A DNA stretch of 64,000 nt from positions 744,001 to 808,000 of the forward strand of contig JAPXFQ010000787.1 of the NCBI GenBank assembly GCA_028564705.1, read 5' to 3'. The notes below the pieces were generated by a model. It had not been told where the DNA came from, did not search any database, and worked only from the letters and a program-made list of their open reading frames with translations. This DNA is from Apricaphanius iberus. Taxonomy: Eukaryota; Chordata; Actinopteri; Cyprinodontiformes; Aphaniidae. Below are positions 1-10,444 of this stretch, in pieces; positions within the stretch are counted from its first letter, which is position 1, and each line of letters opens with the position of its first letter. A program made the position numbers and the translations under genes.

Positions 1-203
1 CCGCCTTCTCTGCTGTCAATCAACATGCATGGGTATCACTTGGCGGTAGAAGTGACAGGAGGGAGCTGCTCCTAAGTAAATACAAATAATAATAGCACAT
101 GAATGTGCAAAACAATATATATATTGGAATAAAGAATTAACGCAGAAGGCAAAGGGTACAACTGAAACTATTCGTCGGTAGCCTTTTAGCAACATAAAGA
201 TTG
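1..203. other. left edge, no feature recognised
   Basis: I see no reading frame, terminal repeat or tandem repeat that can be supported here. It is the flank of the hAT element that starts at 212; its last eight bases before that element (204-211) are the target duplication. Confidence 0.5.
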
Positions 204-211
204 CTTATGGC

Positions 212-1120
212 TAGGGATGTCCGATATTATCGGCCTAAAGTCATTATCGGCCGATATTGGCATTAAAATGTAATATCGGAAATTACCGGTATCGGTTTTT
301 ATTTTTTCAATAAGATGAGTTTTTCACATCACACACATATTATATATCAAACTCTTCAGCTACTTCTTTTCTCTCTCATGATGTAAAAATATGACAGTTT
401 TGAGGTTTAGTTTTGGAGATATTATTTGTTTGAGACATCTTTCAATTTAAGATTACTTTAACAAAGGACTGAATTTTGTTTACTGGGCTCTAATTTTCAC
501 TGTTTCCTATTTGTGACACTGTTTTAATTTGCACATTTGGTTACTTAGAAGATGGCTAATTAAGTCAATGCTGTTGTTTGATTGAATTAAATTATGGCCA
601 CTGGCCAGTTACATGTAGAGCTAAATTAATGCAGTGTTTAAGCCCACTTTATTTTTAAGATTGTAATTATTATTATTGTTATTGGCCCTGCCTAAATGTT
701 TGCTGGTGTTTTAATTTTTTTCTTGTTTCAGTTGTTTCCACTTTACCTCAATGCTATAAATGTATAATGTTGTTTACATTTTCTAAAAGTAGAAATTTGT
801 CCTGAGTGGTGGGCCTTTGTCAGTATTCTCTGTGTGGGAAAATGTTCACGCTACTTTTGAAGACAAAATAAAAATGGCACCTTTTTCAATTGCCTAACTA
901 AAATTGTGGTACTTATTAAATTTTCTACATTTTTAAAACTCAAGTATGCATGATACAAGATATTTCATTGTAGTTACCTAAAAGGGTTTAGTAGTTTTTG
1001 TTTTTTTATGAGGGAGGGTCCCCACATATCGGTATCGGTTTATATCAGTATCGGAAATTACGAGTCAGGCTATATCGGTACATCGAATATCGGTAGAAAA
1101 GCCAATATCGAAAATCCATA
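212..1120. mobile_element. hAT-superfamily non-autonomous DNA transposon
   Basis: Eight bases, CTTATGGC, occur at 204-211 and again at 1121-1128, which is the target duplication size of hAT elements. The left end reads TAGGGATGTCCGATATTATC. The right end, read on the other strand, starts TATGGATTTTCGATATTGGC, so the two form an imperfect terminal inverted repeat. Many short TATCGG/CCGATA words crowd both ends (212-300 and 1025-1110), as expected for transposase-binding subterminal repeats. The interior is AT-rich with no transposase frame, so the copy depends on a transposase supplied elsewhere. The exact duplication makes the boundaries firm. Confidence 0.88.
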
Positions 1121-1128
1121 CTTATGGC

Positions 1129-3373
1129 AGTTGTAATTGTTCTCCACGGGCATTTATTTTTATATACATGTTACTGCCATAAAAACCGATTAAGGAATAA
1201 GGAAACATTTAGATAAGTTGTGTTTACCTTAACCTATGAAATGTTCATAACAAACAATCGGGTGATGCTAAACAGCACTTGCTTGCTTGTTTTCCTTGGG
1301 TTTATCTTTCTCTCTCTGACCTCAAAAAATCTAGAGAGCAGCTTTAACTCTTTTCTCCTTATAAATAATAGGATAAACATGTAGAACTTTGCAGCATTAA
1401 ATAAAAATGGACTTCCCAAGTTAATCGAGCAAGGTGTTTTCTCCTAAAATACTCTTTACTCAAAACCAAAAGATTTAGTTCAGAGATGCAAGGAAAGGTA
1501 TCTTGCTTTATCGATTACATGAATCTAGCAATGGATCGCCGCTCCTGTTCTATATTTCTGTATTATTTAATGTTGTTCTGGGGTTTATTTTGCGATATTG
1601 TTGCCCTAAAATGCATCTTTTATCTAAGCATCTAAGAAGGAATTTGCTTTAAATGGCGAAACCAAATACAGGGCAGCATAAATCTAATTTTTAATATAAA
1701 AAAAATGACTGAGGTTGACAAGCGCTAGCTAAAGGAACTTAAATAGCTGTGTCAGAACTACAGTAACTTGGAACTGGCTGAAGAGTGGGATTGCTGGGTG
1801 AGTAACATGTGCACTGATTAATTGATGATTTGGAAACAAGAAGAACTGAGGGACTACAATGTACAAGATCCATAAACGCAACCAAACAAGTCATGAGATC
1901 AATGAAGACATCTAAATAATGAGAAATTGTGGAACCCTGTTTATGCTGAATGGATTTTTTTTTTTTATTTGGAACAGCTCTAAGATCTCCCTGCATGAAA
2001 ATGTTAAACCGGTGCAAGATAAATACAATTAAACGAAAGAAGTGAGAGAGGTTCTTCTGCTGCTGAAATTCAAGAATAAGTGAGAAAATGTGGAGCTACA
2101 TCAGCGAGAAGCAGCAGAGACTCTCAATGGACTCTCTTAACCATTCTGTGGAACAACTTGAATGATATTGGGTAAATCAGATAGTGTTACAGCTTCATTT
2201 CCTCCATCTGTGTCTCGCACACCTTTTTCTCCCTGCCCCATCACCTAAATCCCACTTCTCTTTCCATCATTTTCTCCTTTCCCATCGGCTCGTGTGATTC
2301 ACGGAGCGGGTTGATATTCTGACACCTTGTGATGTGCTCTGCACCAGCTCCACCCCTCTCTGAGCCCTGTTTTAATGATCCAAACCCACCAGAGGGGCTG
2401 CAACACTCACTGTTTAACACATCCCACTGGGCTTTTGTGCAGTCCGGTCATTGTAGGCCGATAGATCAAGGTTGAACGGCTGTAGACCTACATTGCGACC
2501 TCGACGCACAAAAATTATTTTTGTACAGTGATTTTATGTGAATACGATTTTCATAAATGGGTCATAAAAAATATAAATTAGCAACCGTTTCCAAAGTGTC
2601 CATCTTATGAACACTCGTTCACATTTATTTCTCAAATCTTAAAATAAGCCTTAGAGGCATGACTGGTTGGTTTAATACAAGGAGACAAATGAAGTGCAGG
2701 CTTTGCAAAAAGGGATCTAAAAATTTCAGCTCGCTCTCTTGTTTCTTTTAGTTGCTTTCTTTTCATAATTTGGCTTTATCCTTTCAAAAGCTCAAAACAA
2801 CTGAATCCAAACGCTTTGAAGCTTTGGCTGTAACCATGGCAATCAATGTCTAACTCCACATTATGATGTGTTTTATTTCACTTGTATTACCACTGTAATC
2901 CCCCATAAAGCCCAACAAACAAGACATCAGATATTTTTTAATCAGCCATCTATATTGATTGCTTTTCATTTCATTTCAAACAAGCACTTTTAATCTTACA
3001 CATCATAGCACTACGGTCAATTATATATAGCGACAGACGACTTGGGTGTTTGGTAATTTAAGCATTCTTAACATCTTTTCAGAGTTTAAACTTTTTTTTA
3101 AACTTTTTATCATACAGAGGCATGTTTTTTTAGTTTAATTGGGAATTAATCCTCCAGGCATATTAAAGGCTGCTATTTAGGTGGGTCGTTACCATCAGCT
3201 GTTCAAAAAGAGACAAATTGCCAGCAAGGTGAATTTCAAGAGCTGCTGAATACTTGGCAACAGGAGATGATAAATAACAGGCATCTTTGAAGGCATCAGT
3301 TCAGTTAGTTTACTTCATTGGTTTGCATTTTTTACAGATATGAACATCTAGTTAAGAGAGCTACTCATGCTGA
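1129..3373. other. unique-looking AT-rich DNA
   Basis: No feature can be supported. Short open frames, for example on the minus strand at 1739-2017, carry no recognisable domain and contain low-complexity Lys and Ser runs, so I do not call them genes. Confidence 0.4.
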
Positions 3374-3559
3374 TACTCGTAATAAGAACACACCTTCTCG
3401 TTCAATGCGTTTTCTTTTTTTTTCATTACTGCATTGTAGATTCTTAATTAAGGGCATCAAAACTATGAATGAACACATTATTTATGGAATTACTGTATGC
3501 ATTTAAACAAAAAGGGTGAAGTAACTGAATACATGTCTTATAGTTTAGATTCCTCAAAG

Positions 3560-3760
3560 TAGCCGCCCTTTGCTCTGATTACTTGCATTTTCTTGAGCTT
3601 CCAGAGGTAGTCACCCAAAATGGTTTTCCAACAGTCTTGAAGGAGTTCACAGAGAGCCTTAGTACTTTTTGGCCCTTTTGCCTTCACTCTGGCTCAGCCC
3701 AAATCATCTCCATTGGGTTCAGGTCCAGTGACTTTGGAGGCCAGGTTATTTCACACATTT
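3560..3760 (-). pseudogene. Tc1 transposase C-terminal remnant
   Basis: On the minus strand this segment translates to a degenerate version of the Tc1 transposase end. A block reading DLNPMEMIWAE corresponds to the DLNPIE motif next to the second catalytic Asp/Glu region of Tc1/mariner enzymes. Further on there is KGGYFEES, the typical tail of this subgroup. Frames shift between the blocks, and the N-terminal DNA-binding part and the first catalytic aspartate are absent, so it cannot encode an active transposase. It sits inside the Tc1-like element at 3374-5062, next to its left terminal repeat, which is the expected place for the 3' end of an antisense transposase gene. Confidence 0.75.
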
Positions 3761-3811
3761 TTGTAAAACTAGGCTACTACATAATTCCGTGTGTTCATTC
3801 ATAGTTTTGAT

Positions 3812-4980
3812 TAGGGCTGGGCGATATAGAAAAAAAGCATATCGATAAAAAATAGTCATATTGATCAATATCAATAATTATTGATAAAAAAATCACATCA
3901 TGTAAAAAAAATATTTTAAGTGCATCCCCAGTCATTTTGTTATTCTTCAATGAACTAATTTTAACTAAGAATTAAATTAATTATACTTTCAAACACTTCT
4001 TTTTATCATAAGTAAGTTTGTAAGACACAGAAACAAACCAAGAGACCTGAGTAACATCAGTTAATACAAAGAAAAATAATATTAACCATTATATTATACA
4101 TATTTTTTTAATCATGTTAGTAATTTAAATTAAAGGCTTATTTTTATGGTTTTTAATCTTTTAAAATTTTTATGACACACTATATTAATGGCTGAAACGC
4201 TTGGTTTAGTTTGTCAATAAAGCTTACTCAGATTCTCTTCAGCTCTTCAGCTGTAGGCTAAAGCTAAAGCTAACTAGCTACTCACCAGTGTTGATGGAGC
4301 CCAGAACACTGCAGCTCAGTCACTGAGAGCTGAAGCCAGCAGGTCTATCCAACCCCTGTTGTGTTTTTAAAGCGTTTTTTCGCTTCTGAGGACCGGTAGC
4401 AGAACCGAGGGGAGATTTTAACAGCCACAGATGTTAGCAACGCGACACAACCTGGGTACGCTTCCTGTATCTCTCTGTATGAGATTCGGAGCCAGCGGGA
4501 GACGGGAATCCTGCTTAAAACAGCTGATCGTAGTTTTATATTTTGTTCATTATTGCTACGTATAGTGTTTTAGTGCGTCAAGGATCGGTTCAAAATGGGA
4601 TGCAACCTTTACCTGAGCCACTGAAACATTTATCCGGAAACAATGTCCTCCGCTGCTTGCTTGTTGTGACTTCTGCGCGAAGCGAAGCTACGGGGATGGT
4701 TCGTTTAGGGACTATTAAAAAATTATGTTTCAGCTCAAATTATTTCATCGTTTTTGTGGTTTGAAAGGAGAGATGTTGGCTGACAGAGCTGCGTGGGTCA
4801 TTGTTAATGATTCGTTTGGAGTAAATGATTGTTGTATTAAGCTACCTGATAGGGTAAAATGAAAAAATGAGAGGGAACTTTGTTTTTTCTATTGAACTTT
4901 TTTATCGTACCCTTTTTTTTCTATCGCACCACACGTCTATCGATCGATGTATATTGCTATCAAATTATCGTCCAGCCCTA
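3812..4980. mobile_element. hAT-superfamily non-autonomous transposon inside a Tc1
   Basis: The 8-bp word GTTTTGAT occurs at 3804-3811 and 4981-4988. The element begins TAGGGCTGGGCGATAT and, read from the other end, TAGGGCTGGACGATAA, so the terminal inverted repeats match at 14 of 16 positions. Subterminal regions are rich in ATCGATA words. No transposase frame is visible in the interior. The flanks join into a continuous Tc1 terminal repeat when the hAT and one duplication copy are removed, which proves the order of insertion. A truncated relative lies at 62942-63089. Confidence 0.92.
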
Positions 4981-5087
4981 GTTTTGATGCCTTCAGTGAG
5001 AATCTACAATATAAATAGTCACGAAAATAAATACGCACTGATTGAGGTGTGTCTGTACTGTAGTTCAAGCTAAATAATATTGAAGGT

Positions 5088-5395
5088 ATTGGCTACTCAT
5101 GCTACCAGCTCTTTAGGCTAATTTGAACTTAAACTAAAAAATGCTTTTGCTAATTGATATTCAGGCTAAAAACATCTTATGCTGATTGTTACTCAAGATA
5201 ACTGCTACTCAAGTCAAGAAACTAATGTCTACTTAGGTTAAAAGCTGCTCAATAATGAATTAACTGCTGCGTAAGCTAACAGCTACCTAAGCTAAAAACT
5301 ATTTGGGCTAACTGCTGATCAAGTTAGACTAAAAGCAAAGGCTAACTGCTTGAATAAATAACTGCTACACTAAAAGTCACTTGGCTAACTGCAAC
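5088..5395. repeat. degenerate tandem repeat, about 20-24 bp unit
   Basis: A run of imperfect units built on GCTAACTGCTACTCAAGCTA fills the segment, with CTGCT, CTCAAG and AGCTAA words returning at roughly 20-24 bp spacing. Units have diverged strongly, which suggests an old minisatellite. No coding potential is seen. Confidence 0.65.
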
Positions 5396-6140
5396 TATTT
5401 TTTCAATTGAATTCACATTTATTTATATAGCGCCAATTCACAACAAATGTCATCTCAAGGCACTTTACAACAAAAGTCATTTCAATACAATTATACTAAC
5501 ATTCCAATCAGTTAAAAGTTTTCTATGTAAGGAATCCCAGCAGATTACGATGATTCATCAATGTGAGGCTGTGCCCGGACCATGCAGACTCCAACCACAG
5601 CTATTCCTCAGCAATCCCTCATACCGAGCAAGCATGTAGCGACAGTGGAGAGGAAAAACTCCCCTTTAACAGGAAGAAACCTTTGGCAGAACCCTGGCTC
5701 AGTACAAGCGGTCATCTGTCACGATCGTCTGGGGGTCTGAGAAGACAGAGAAGAGACAGCATGGAGAATGCTCGGTCACTTTGAGCATCATCTGGACAGA
5801 TGTTCCCCATCCAGCAGGGGTCATTATAGCTGAGCAGGGTACCAGACCGTTCGGTGCTTCTATGGGGAGAAGAATGCTGAGAGAAAGCTGGGTTAACAAT
5901 CACAATATCAGCAGAAAACATATATCTCGACAGTAGTAGAAGATAAAAGTAGAAGAGAGAAGAAAATTGGTCAGTCTGTCCTCCAACAGTCTAAAACTAT
6001 AGCAGCATAACTACAAAAATAGCTTAGGATAACCTAAGCCACTAACTATAAATTTTATCAAAAAGGAAAGTTTTAAGCCGAGTCTTCAAAACAGACAGAG
6101 TATCTGCCTCACGGACTAAAACTAGAAGCTGGTTCAAAAG

Positions 6141-6212
6141 GATCAGAATCAGAATCAGCTTTAATGGCCAAGTATGGCAAACATTCAAGGAATTTGCCGT
6201 TTACAGTATGAC
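6141..6212 (-). mobile_element. short LINE 3'-end fragment with GATTCT tail
   Basis: On the minus strand the segment ends with ATACTTGGCCATTAAAGCTG followed by GATTCT repeats, a common 3' end of fish LINEs. It interrupts the normally continuous 3' part of the LINE at 5404-6515, between the LINE words GCTGGTTC and CTAACTAAAAGATCTGCCTC-like sequence, so it is a nested, very 5'-truncated insertion or a replacement by gene conversion. Confidence 0.6.
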
Positions 6213-6274
6213 CTAAGGAGGTCCTGGTAACTAAAAGATCTGCCTCCCATTCTACTTTAAGAAATCCTAGGAAC

Positions 6275-6515
6275 TACCTGTAGACCTGGTATCATTAGTA
6301 ACTTTTACCAGTGCTGTTTCAGTGCTATGATGAGCTTTAAAACCTGACTGAAATTCTTCAAACAGGTTGTTGCTGTTTAGATGCTCACATACTTAATTAA
6401 CAACTATTTTCTCAAGAATTTTGGATAAGAAATGAAGGTTAGATATAGGTCTGTAGTTAGCTAACGGATCTCGATCCAAGGAGTGTTTCTTAAGTAGTTT
6501 GCGATTTAACTGATC
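6275..6515 (-). pseudogene. LINE reverse-transcriptase N-terminal fragment
   Basis: Minus-strand translation gives NYRPISNLHFLSKILEKIVV, which is the conserved RT block at the start of the fingers in CR1/L2-type elements, followed after a stop codon by FQSGFKAHHSTETALVKV. These blocks precede the first catalytic aspartate. The reading frame is closed by the stop and by the deletion that follows. An open frame reaches upstream to 6662, but residues before about 6515 show no similarity I recognise. Confidence 0.78.
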
Positions 6516-7147
6516 AGCAGTCTGGTGTCCCTTGGAATGAGTTTCTCCCAGAAATGCGCTTTCCTTCGCCAACGAAGGAAGGTGGTTGTTGAGGCGTCTC
6601 CCCTTGAGCAAGCCCCAGCTGATGACTAGCTGAGAAGGAGGCTTTTCCGGTGGTCGGGTCATTATATTAACTCTGGCCCCCTACTTCTTGTGGGAGTGGG
6701 GTACTTTTCTTTTCCTGTGGAGCTAGAATGCAGATTAGTGCCACCCAATGGCTGTGTGTGACCCACTAAGCCACTACACCAAATTATGACTACAGTTTAC
6801 AACAAATGATTCCAACCCAACTTCTACTCAAGCTCAGAGTTACTGTCTAATCTAATTAAGTTAACGATTCGTAAGCAAGAATAAGACTATAAATTAAGAA
6901 TTTAAACAATTTATTGAAAGCATGGAGGAACGACGGTCTGGGAGAGGTGTTGTCAGAGACCCGGGAGGAAGACTCAGTGTGGGGGCGCAGTCTTCAGGAA
7001 ACTCATCTTTCCGAGCCTGCTCAGGACCCCCCAGACAGAACCTAGAAGAGACAAATGTTAGGAGCAGTGGCAGTGGAGTGAACGAAAGCGTGAAACGGGG
7101 ATGCTGCGAACGGCGGATGCTGTAAGAGAAAGGGGGAGGGTTAAGAG
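6516..7147. other. unassigned repeat-like DNA before the minisatellite
   Basis: No gene is supported. The composition changes from AT-rich to GC-rich near 6920. At 6906-6918 the minus strand carries CAATAAATT, a polyadenylation-like signal, so the GC-rich part could be the 3' end of a retroelement transcribed leftward, but I cannot assign a family. Confidence 0.35.
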
Positions 7148-7514
7148 GGGTGGGTCAACGGGACCCCGAGAGAAAAGTGGGTCAGCGGGACCCCGAGAGA
7201 AAGCGGGTCAACGGGACCCCGAGAGAAAAGTGGGTCAGCGGGACCCCGAGAAAAAAGTGGGTCAGCGGGACCCCGAGAAAAAAGCGGGTCAGCGGGACCC
7301 CGAGAGAAAGCGGGTCAACGGGACCCCGAGAGAAAGCGGGTCAACGGGACCCCGAGAGAAAAGCGGGTCAGTGGGACCCCGAGAGAAAAGCGGGTCAACG
7401 GGACCCCGAGAGAAAGCGGGTCAACGGGACCCCGAGAGAAAAGCGGGTCAGTGGGACCCCGAGAGAAAAGCGGGTCAGTGGGACCCTGGAAGAAGGCGGG
7501 TCAGCGGGACGCGG
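7148..7514. repeat. GC-rich minisatellite, 26/27-bp units, about 13.5 copies
   Basis: Thirteen full units and a partial one follow the form GGGTCARYGGGACCCCGAGA plus a purine spacer of variable A count. Units are 26 or 27 bp long because the A run near the unit end has three to six bases. A higher-order period is visible: three units (26+27+27 = 80 bp, with AAC, AAC, AGT variants in order) at 7311-7390 are repeated at 7391-7470. Frames on the plus strand stay open across the array and would give Gly-Gln-Arg-Asp-Pro-Glu-Arg-Lys repeats, but the one-base length variation shifts frame from unit to unit. This is therefore not good evidence for a protein. Confidence 0.93.
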
Positions 7515-9739
7515 ACCGGGCAACCTAGAGGGATGGGATAGGAGGGGCAAAACGAACGAGACAGACAAGACATGAGAGCCAGACGGGGTTTATATGTGTA
7601 TCACGGTGTGATTGGGAATGTGTGAGGGGTCATAAGTGCCAGGTGAGGCGAGTTTAGGGCTGATTAGGATGTGCGAGGCGGATATGGGGCGTGTTCCTTA
7701 CTCCTGAACTTAAGTTAACTTTGTTAACTCCATCTATGCTGAAAGTTTTTGCAGCTAGCGGATTTCCAAACCAGCTACCACTAGTATTCTCAAATTAACT
7801 GTTCTCAAATACCAACAAAAAATAGAGGCAGGTTTAAATCTATGAAAAATTCTAAAGATAGTTCAATGATAGAAAATAGTATTTTAGCAACAGCAGAGTG
7901 ATTATCAAATAGATAATAGCTTCAAATGTATTCCTTTACCATATGAACCTTCTGGGGTGTTATTTTGAAGGTCACTTTTTCAATCCATCCATCCATCCAT
8001 CATCTACACCAATACACAGAAACATATAGATTTACATTAATCTCTCTCACCTGTTTCTTATTTTAGAAATAAGAGCTAATAGTAGTACTTTACATTGCAC
8101 AGTGCTATTTTAGCACTACTTTGAACTAAATCAATATTTCATCTTCTAAAAGAAAAAACATCTCTGTTCAAAAATAAAGCATTCTAATCTGTAGTTTATT
8201 TTACAAATTCATGCCATACATATCAGCTTTATTTTCAAGTACCAGATCAATAAAGTGACTTACAGCAGCTGCAAAATATTGCATAATTATGTAATTTTAC
8301 TAGCTTCTGTTTACAAAATGAAAACTGTGAATTACATTCATCATGGCACTAATAAAGAACAATTTAAACAAGCATTTTGGCTGACCTAAAGTTTATTTTT
8401 ATTTTTATTTTAATTAGTATGATTGTTCAAAACACCCCAAACAAAACAAAAAAACCCCAACAAGATTATTCTGTTGTAAAAGCTTAATTACGGTGCACAA
8501 TTTGCTGCTCGTGCTCAGGTGTTTGTGATTATCGTTCACTCTAAAGCTTTTGGTGTGATGGCCGAACGAGAACAGAGGCTGTGATGCAAACGGATGGACG
8601 AAAGCTAGAATAGGAATTGATGTGCACTGTTTGGTCACGGGAGCGAAACATGGATTCATGACCTTCATGTTTTGGCAAGGGTTCATTTACAGACATGAAT
8701 CTGTGGTCGCAGCTTCACGAAGGCTTCCCGGCTGTCCACCAAGCACAATGAAAATCATTCATGACGTTTTCAGTCTAGAATAAAACAGTTCTCCATGCCT
8801 GACTGGCAACCTTTGACCTGGTGGAACTGAGCAACAACCTGTATATATTCTCTGTTATGCCCCTTGCCTTTCTGCTGCTGTGGGTGTATGGAGATAAGCA
8901 AAGATTTGAACTTGACCCTATTCGACACTGCATATAGCTCCACAGGAAAATACAGTTTTATTGATTATGACTGTGTGTTATTAAGGTTGACTGAGAGATT
9001 ATGTTTTTCCAATCCCACAATAGATTTCACTTTCCAATAAAAGTTGAAGGCTCTTCTGTTTCTGCCCCTGAAGTCGTTTTATCTTCCAGTAACCGAGGGG
9101 AACAGACGTAACAATTCGTTATATTCATAGAGCTCGGTTAAAGAGGGAAAAACAGTAAACACAATTACAGTTAGCAGACCCACAAACTGCTTAGGGTGTC
9201 TGGCACATCAGGCCAAGTGTGAACTCTCTTCTAAATGGATTTGTTTCACATATAGAAACCTTGTTACACTCTTTATTTTTCAGTTTTGTTGTTTTTACAA
9301 GCTAAATTCAATATCTGCCATAAAATCATTAGTGCTATAGTTTAAACTAAGTCAGATTGCAATATTTGCAATAAGGATCTAGAACAAAAGACAAAAACTT
9401 AAGCAGCCTAAACTGCTTAATGTTTTGAAATAAGAACGGCTCATATTCTAATTAAAAAGTCTAAAAACAAAACAATATATATTTTTTTCAAATGAGAAAG
9501 AATGAATTCAGACATCCAGTTAGAGGAAAATTTAAGCAGGCCCCATTAGTAGAGTTGTTCCGCTCGCTGTGAATACCTATGTTACATTAGTACTGTTTTT
9601 TTATTGTGGGTTTGGAGTTTTGTTAATTGTTCTTTATAGTTGTGCCCTTGCTATTAGAGCAATTACTCCTGCTGTTTTTAAATGATGTCCTGTAGGAAGG
9701 AGTTTGCTCTTACTCTCTGACTTTCAGACAGTGATTATG
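7515..9739. other. no gene recognised; short (ATCC)n at 7983-8001
   Basis: The first 200 bases are GC-rich and may belong to the same unassigned repeat as 6906-7147. The rest is AT-rich. A small ATCC microsatellite lies at 7983-8001. The minus-strand open frame at 8414-8686 shows no domain and I do not support it. Confidence 0.4.
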
Positions 9740-10060
9740 ATGCGCACTCGTGGCAACAAGATATTATGATTAGCATCTCAGAAGCTCGGACCAAAGTATG
9801 AACTATGACCCCAAATTCCAGTGGGACTTGAAAAGGAGGATTCATGGACGCAGAGCAGGACAGGAGAGCAGAGACAGGAGGAAGTTCAAACCATCTCTTC
9901 CATCCATGATTTTGGGGAAGTAACATATCCCCTACTTCAACATCTCTGCACAGCTTTCTAACCATTCTGCAAGAAAGAGATTTTAAAAGGAGCAGCAAAA
10001 GCAAATGAGGCGTATCAGCAATGTTTGCCAAAACTGTTGGTGTCGTCCAGTACATGTTAC
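9740..10060. repeat. dispersed repeat of unknown class, copy 1
   Basis: This segment shares a series of collinear words with 49640-49935, in the same orientation: GGCAACAA, CTGATTAGCA-like, GGAAGTTCAAACCAT against GGGAGTTTAAACCAT, ATATCCCCTACTTCAACATC, CTAACCATT, AGCAAAAGCAAA and ACTGTTGGTGTCGTCCA. Gaps between matching words differ in length. I see no terminal inverted repeat, A-rich tail or coding frame, so the class is open. Confidence 0.6.
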
Positions 10061-10440
10061 TCAGTGGGTTCCCGTGCAGTGAGGGAAAACTAAATTATTG
10101 CCTTACTTCGACTGAATTTGGACTGTTGAAATTGACTTTAGTCTGGCTAAGGTCAAACCAAACTGTCTTACTTCTAATCAAACAAACACACCCAGATAAT
10201 GCGGTTAAAAAAGTGACATTTCTCTTCTTATGAAAGGTATCCCAGCGAAGTCGAGCTTTGTTTTCTCCTTGAAAGTATTCAATGTAGACCTTTCCTTTTT
10301 TACATTATCTCATGAAGCATTTTAATGTTTTCCTGGGAGGATTTGAAGTGCATTTTTTGATTTATTTTGGTAGGATGGGCACTACTGACAAGATTCACCA
10401 TTATTTCCCTTTTTTTTTCTCCATTTGTGTATCGTGGTTC
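10061..10440. other. no feature recognised
   Basis: AT-rich DNA between the dispersed repeat and the TTAA-flanked element. The short open frame at 10021-10233 has no recognisable domain. Confidence 0.4.
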
Positions 10441-10444
10441 TTAA

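Larger units (their letters stand above)
3374..5062 (-). mobile_element. Tc1-like transposon, internally deleted, split by a hAT
   Basis: The left end (about 3374-3500) and the right end (3781-3811 continued at 4989-5062) are inverted copies of each other. They share words such as ACACACCTTCTCGTTCAATG on the left against its degenerate complement near 5030-5055, and ATGCCTTCA/AAAACTATGAATGAACAC around both subterminal parts. Between them lies the antisense C-terminal part of a Tc1 transposase. Most of the transposase is missing, so this is a deletion derivative. The right terminal repeat was later interrupted by a complete hAT element (3812-4980) with an exact 8-bp duplication. Boundaries are inferred from terminal-repeat similarity to fish Tc1 elements and may be off by a few bases. 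Confidence 0.78.
5404..6515 (-). mobile_element. CR1/L2-type LINE, internally deleted copy
   Basis: Read on the minus strand, a reverse-transcriptase N-terminal block (about 6515-6275) is followed directly by the C-terminal tail of the ORF and a 3' untranslated region that ends near 5404 in a short TTGAATTGAA-type tail. The C-terminal block, near 6060-6135, includes a recognisable FKTRL-like stretch ending in a Phe-Leu-Phe-Asp-Lys pattern. The catalytic centre of the reverse transcriptase is missing between the two blocks. A 72-bp fragment of another LINE 3' end sits at 6141-6212. The clade (CR1/L2 group) is inferred from ORF motifs; the copy is inactive. Confidence 0.75.

Noticed and set aside
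7148..7514. CRISPR-like direct repeats
   Set aside because: Repeat units are directly adjacent with no unique spacers and the genome is eukaryotic; it is a minisatellite.
7101..7575. Repetitive protein (GQRDPERK repeats) in two frames
   Set aside because: The frames come from the minisatellite; unit lengths of 26 and 27 bp shift phase, so no single protein is conserved.
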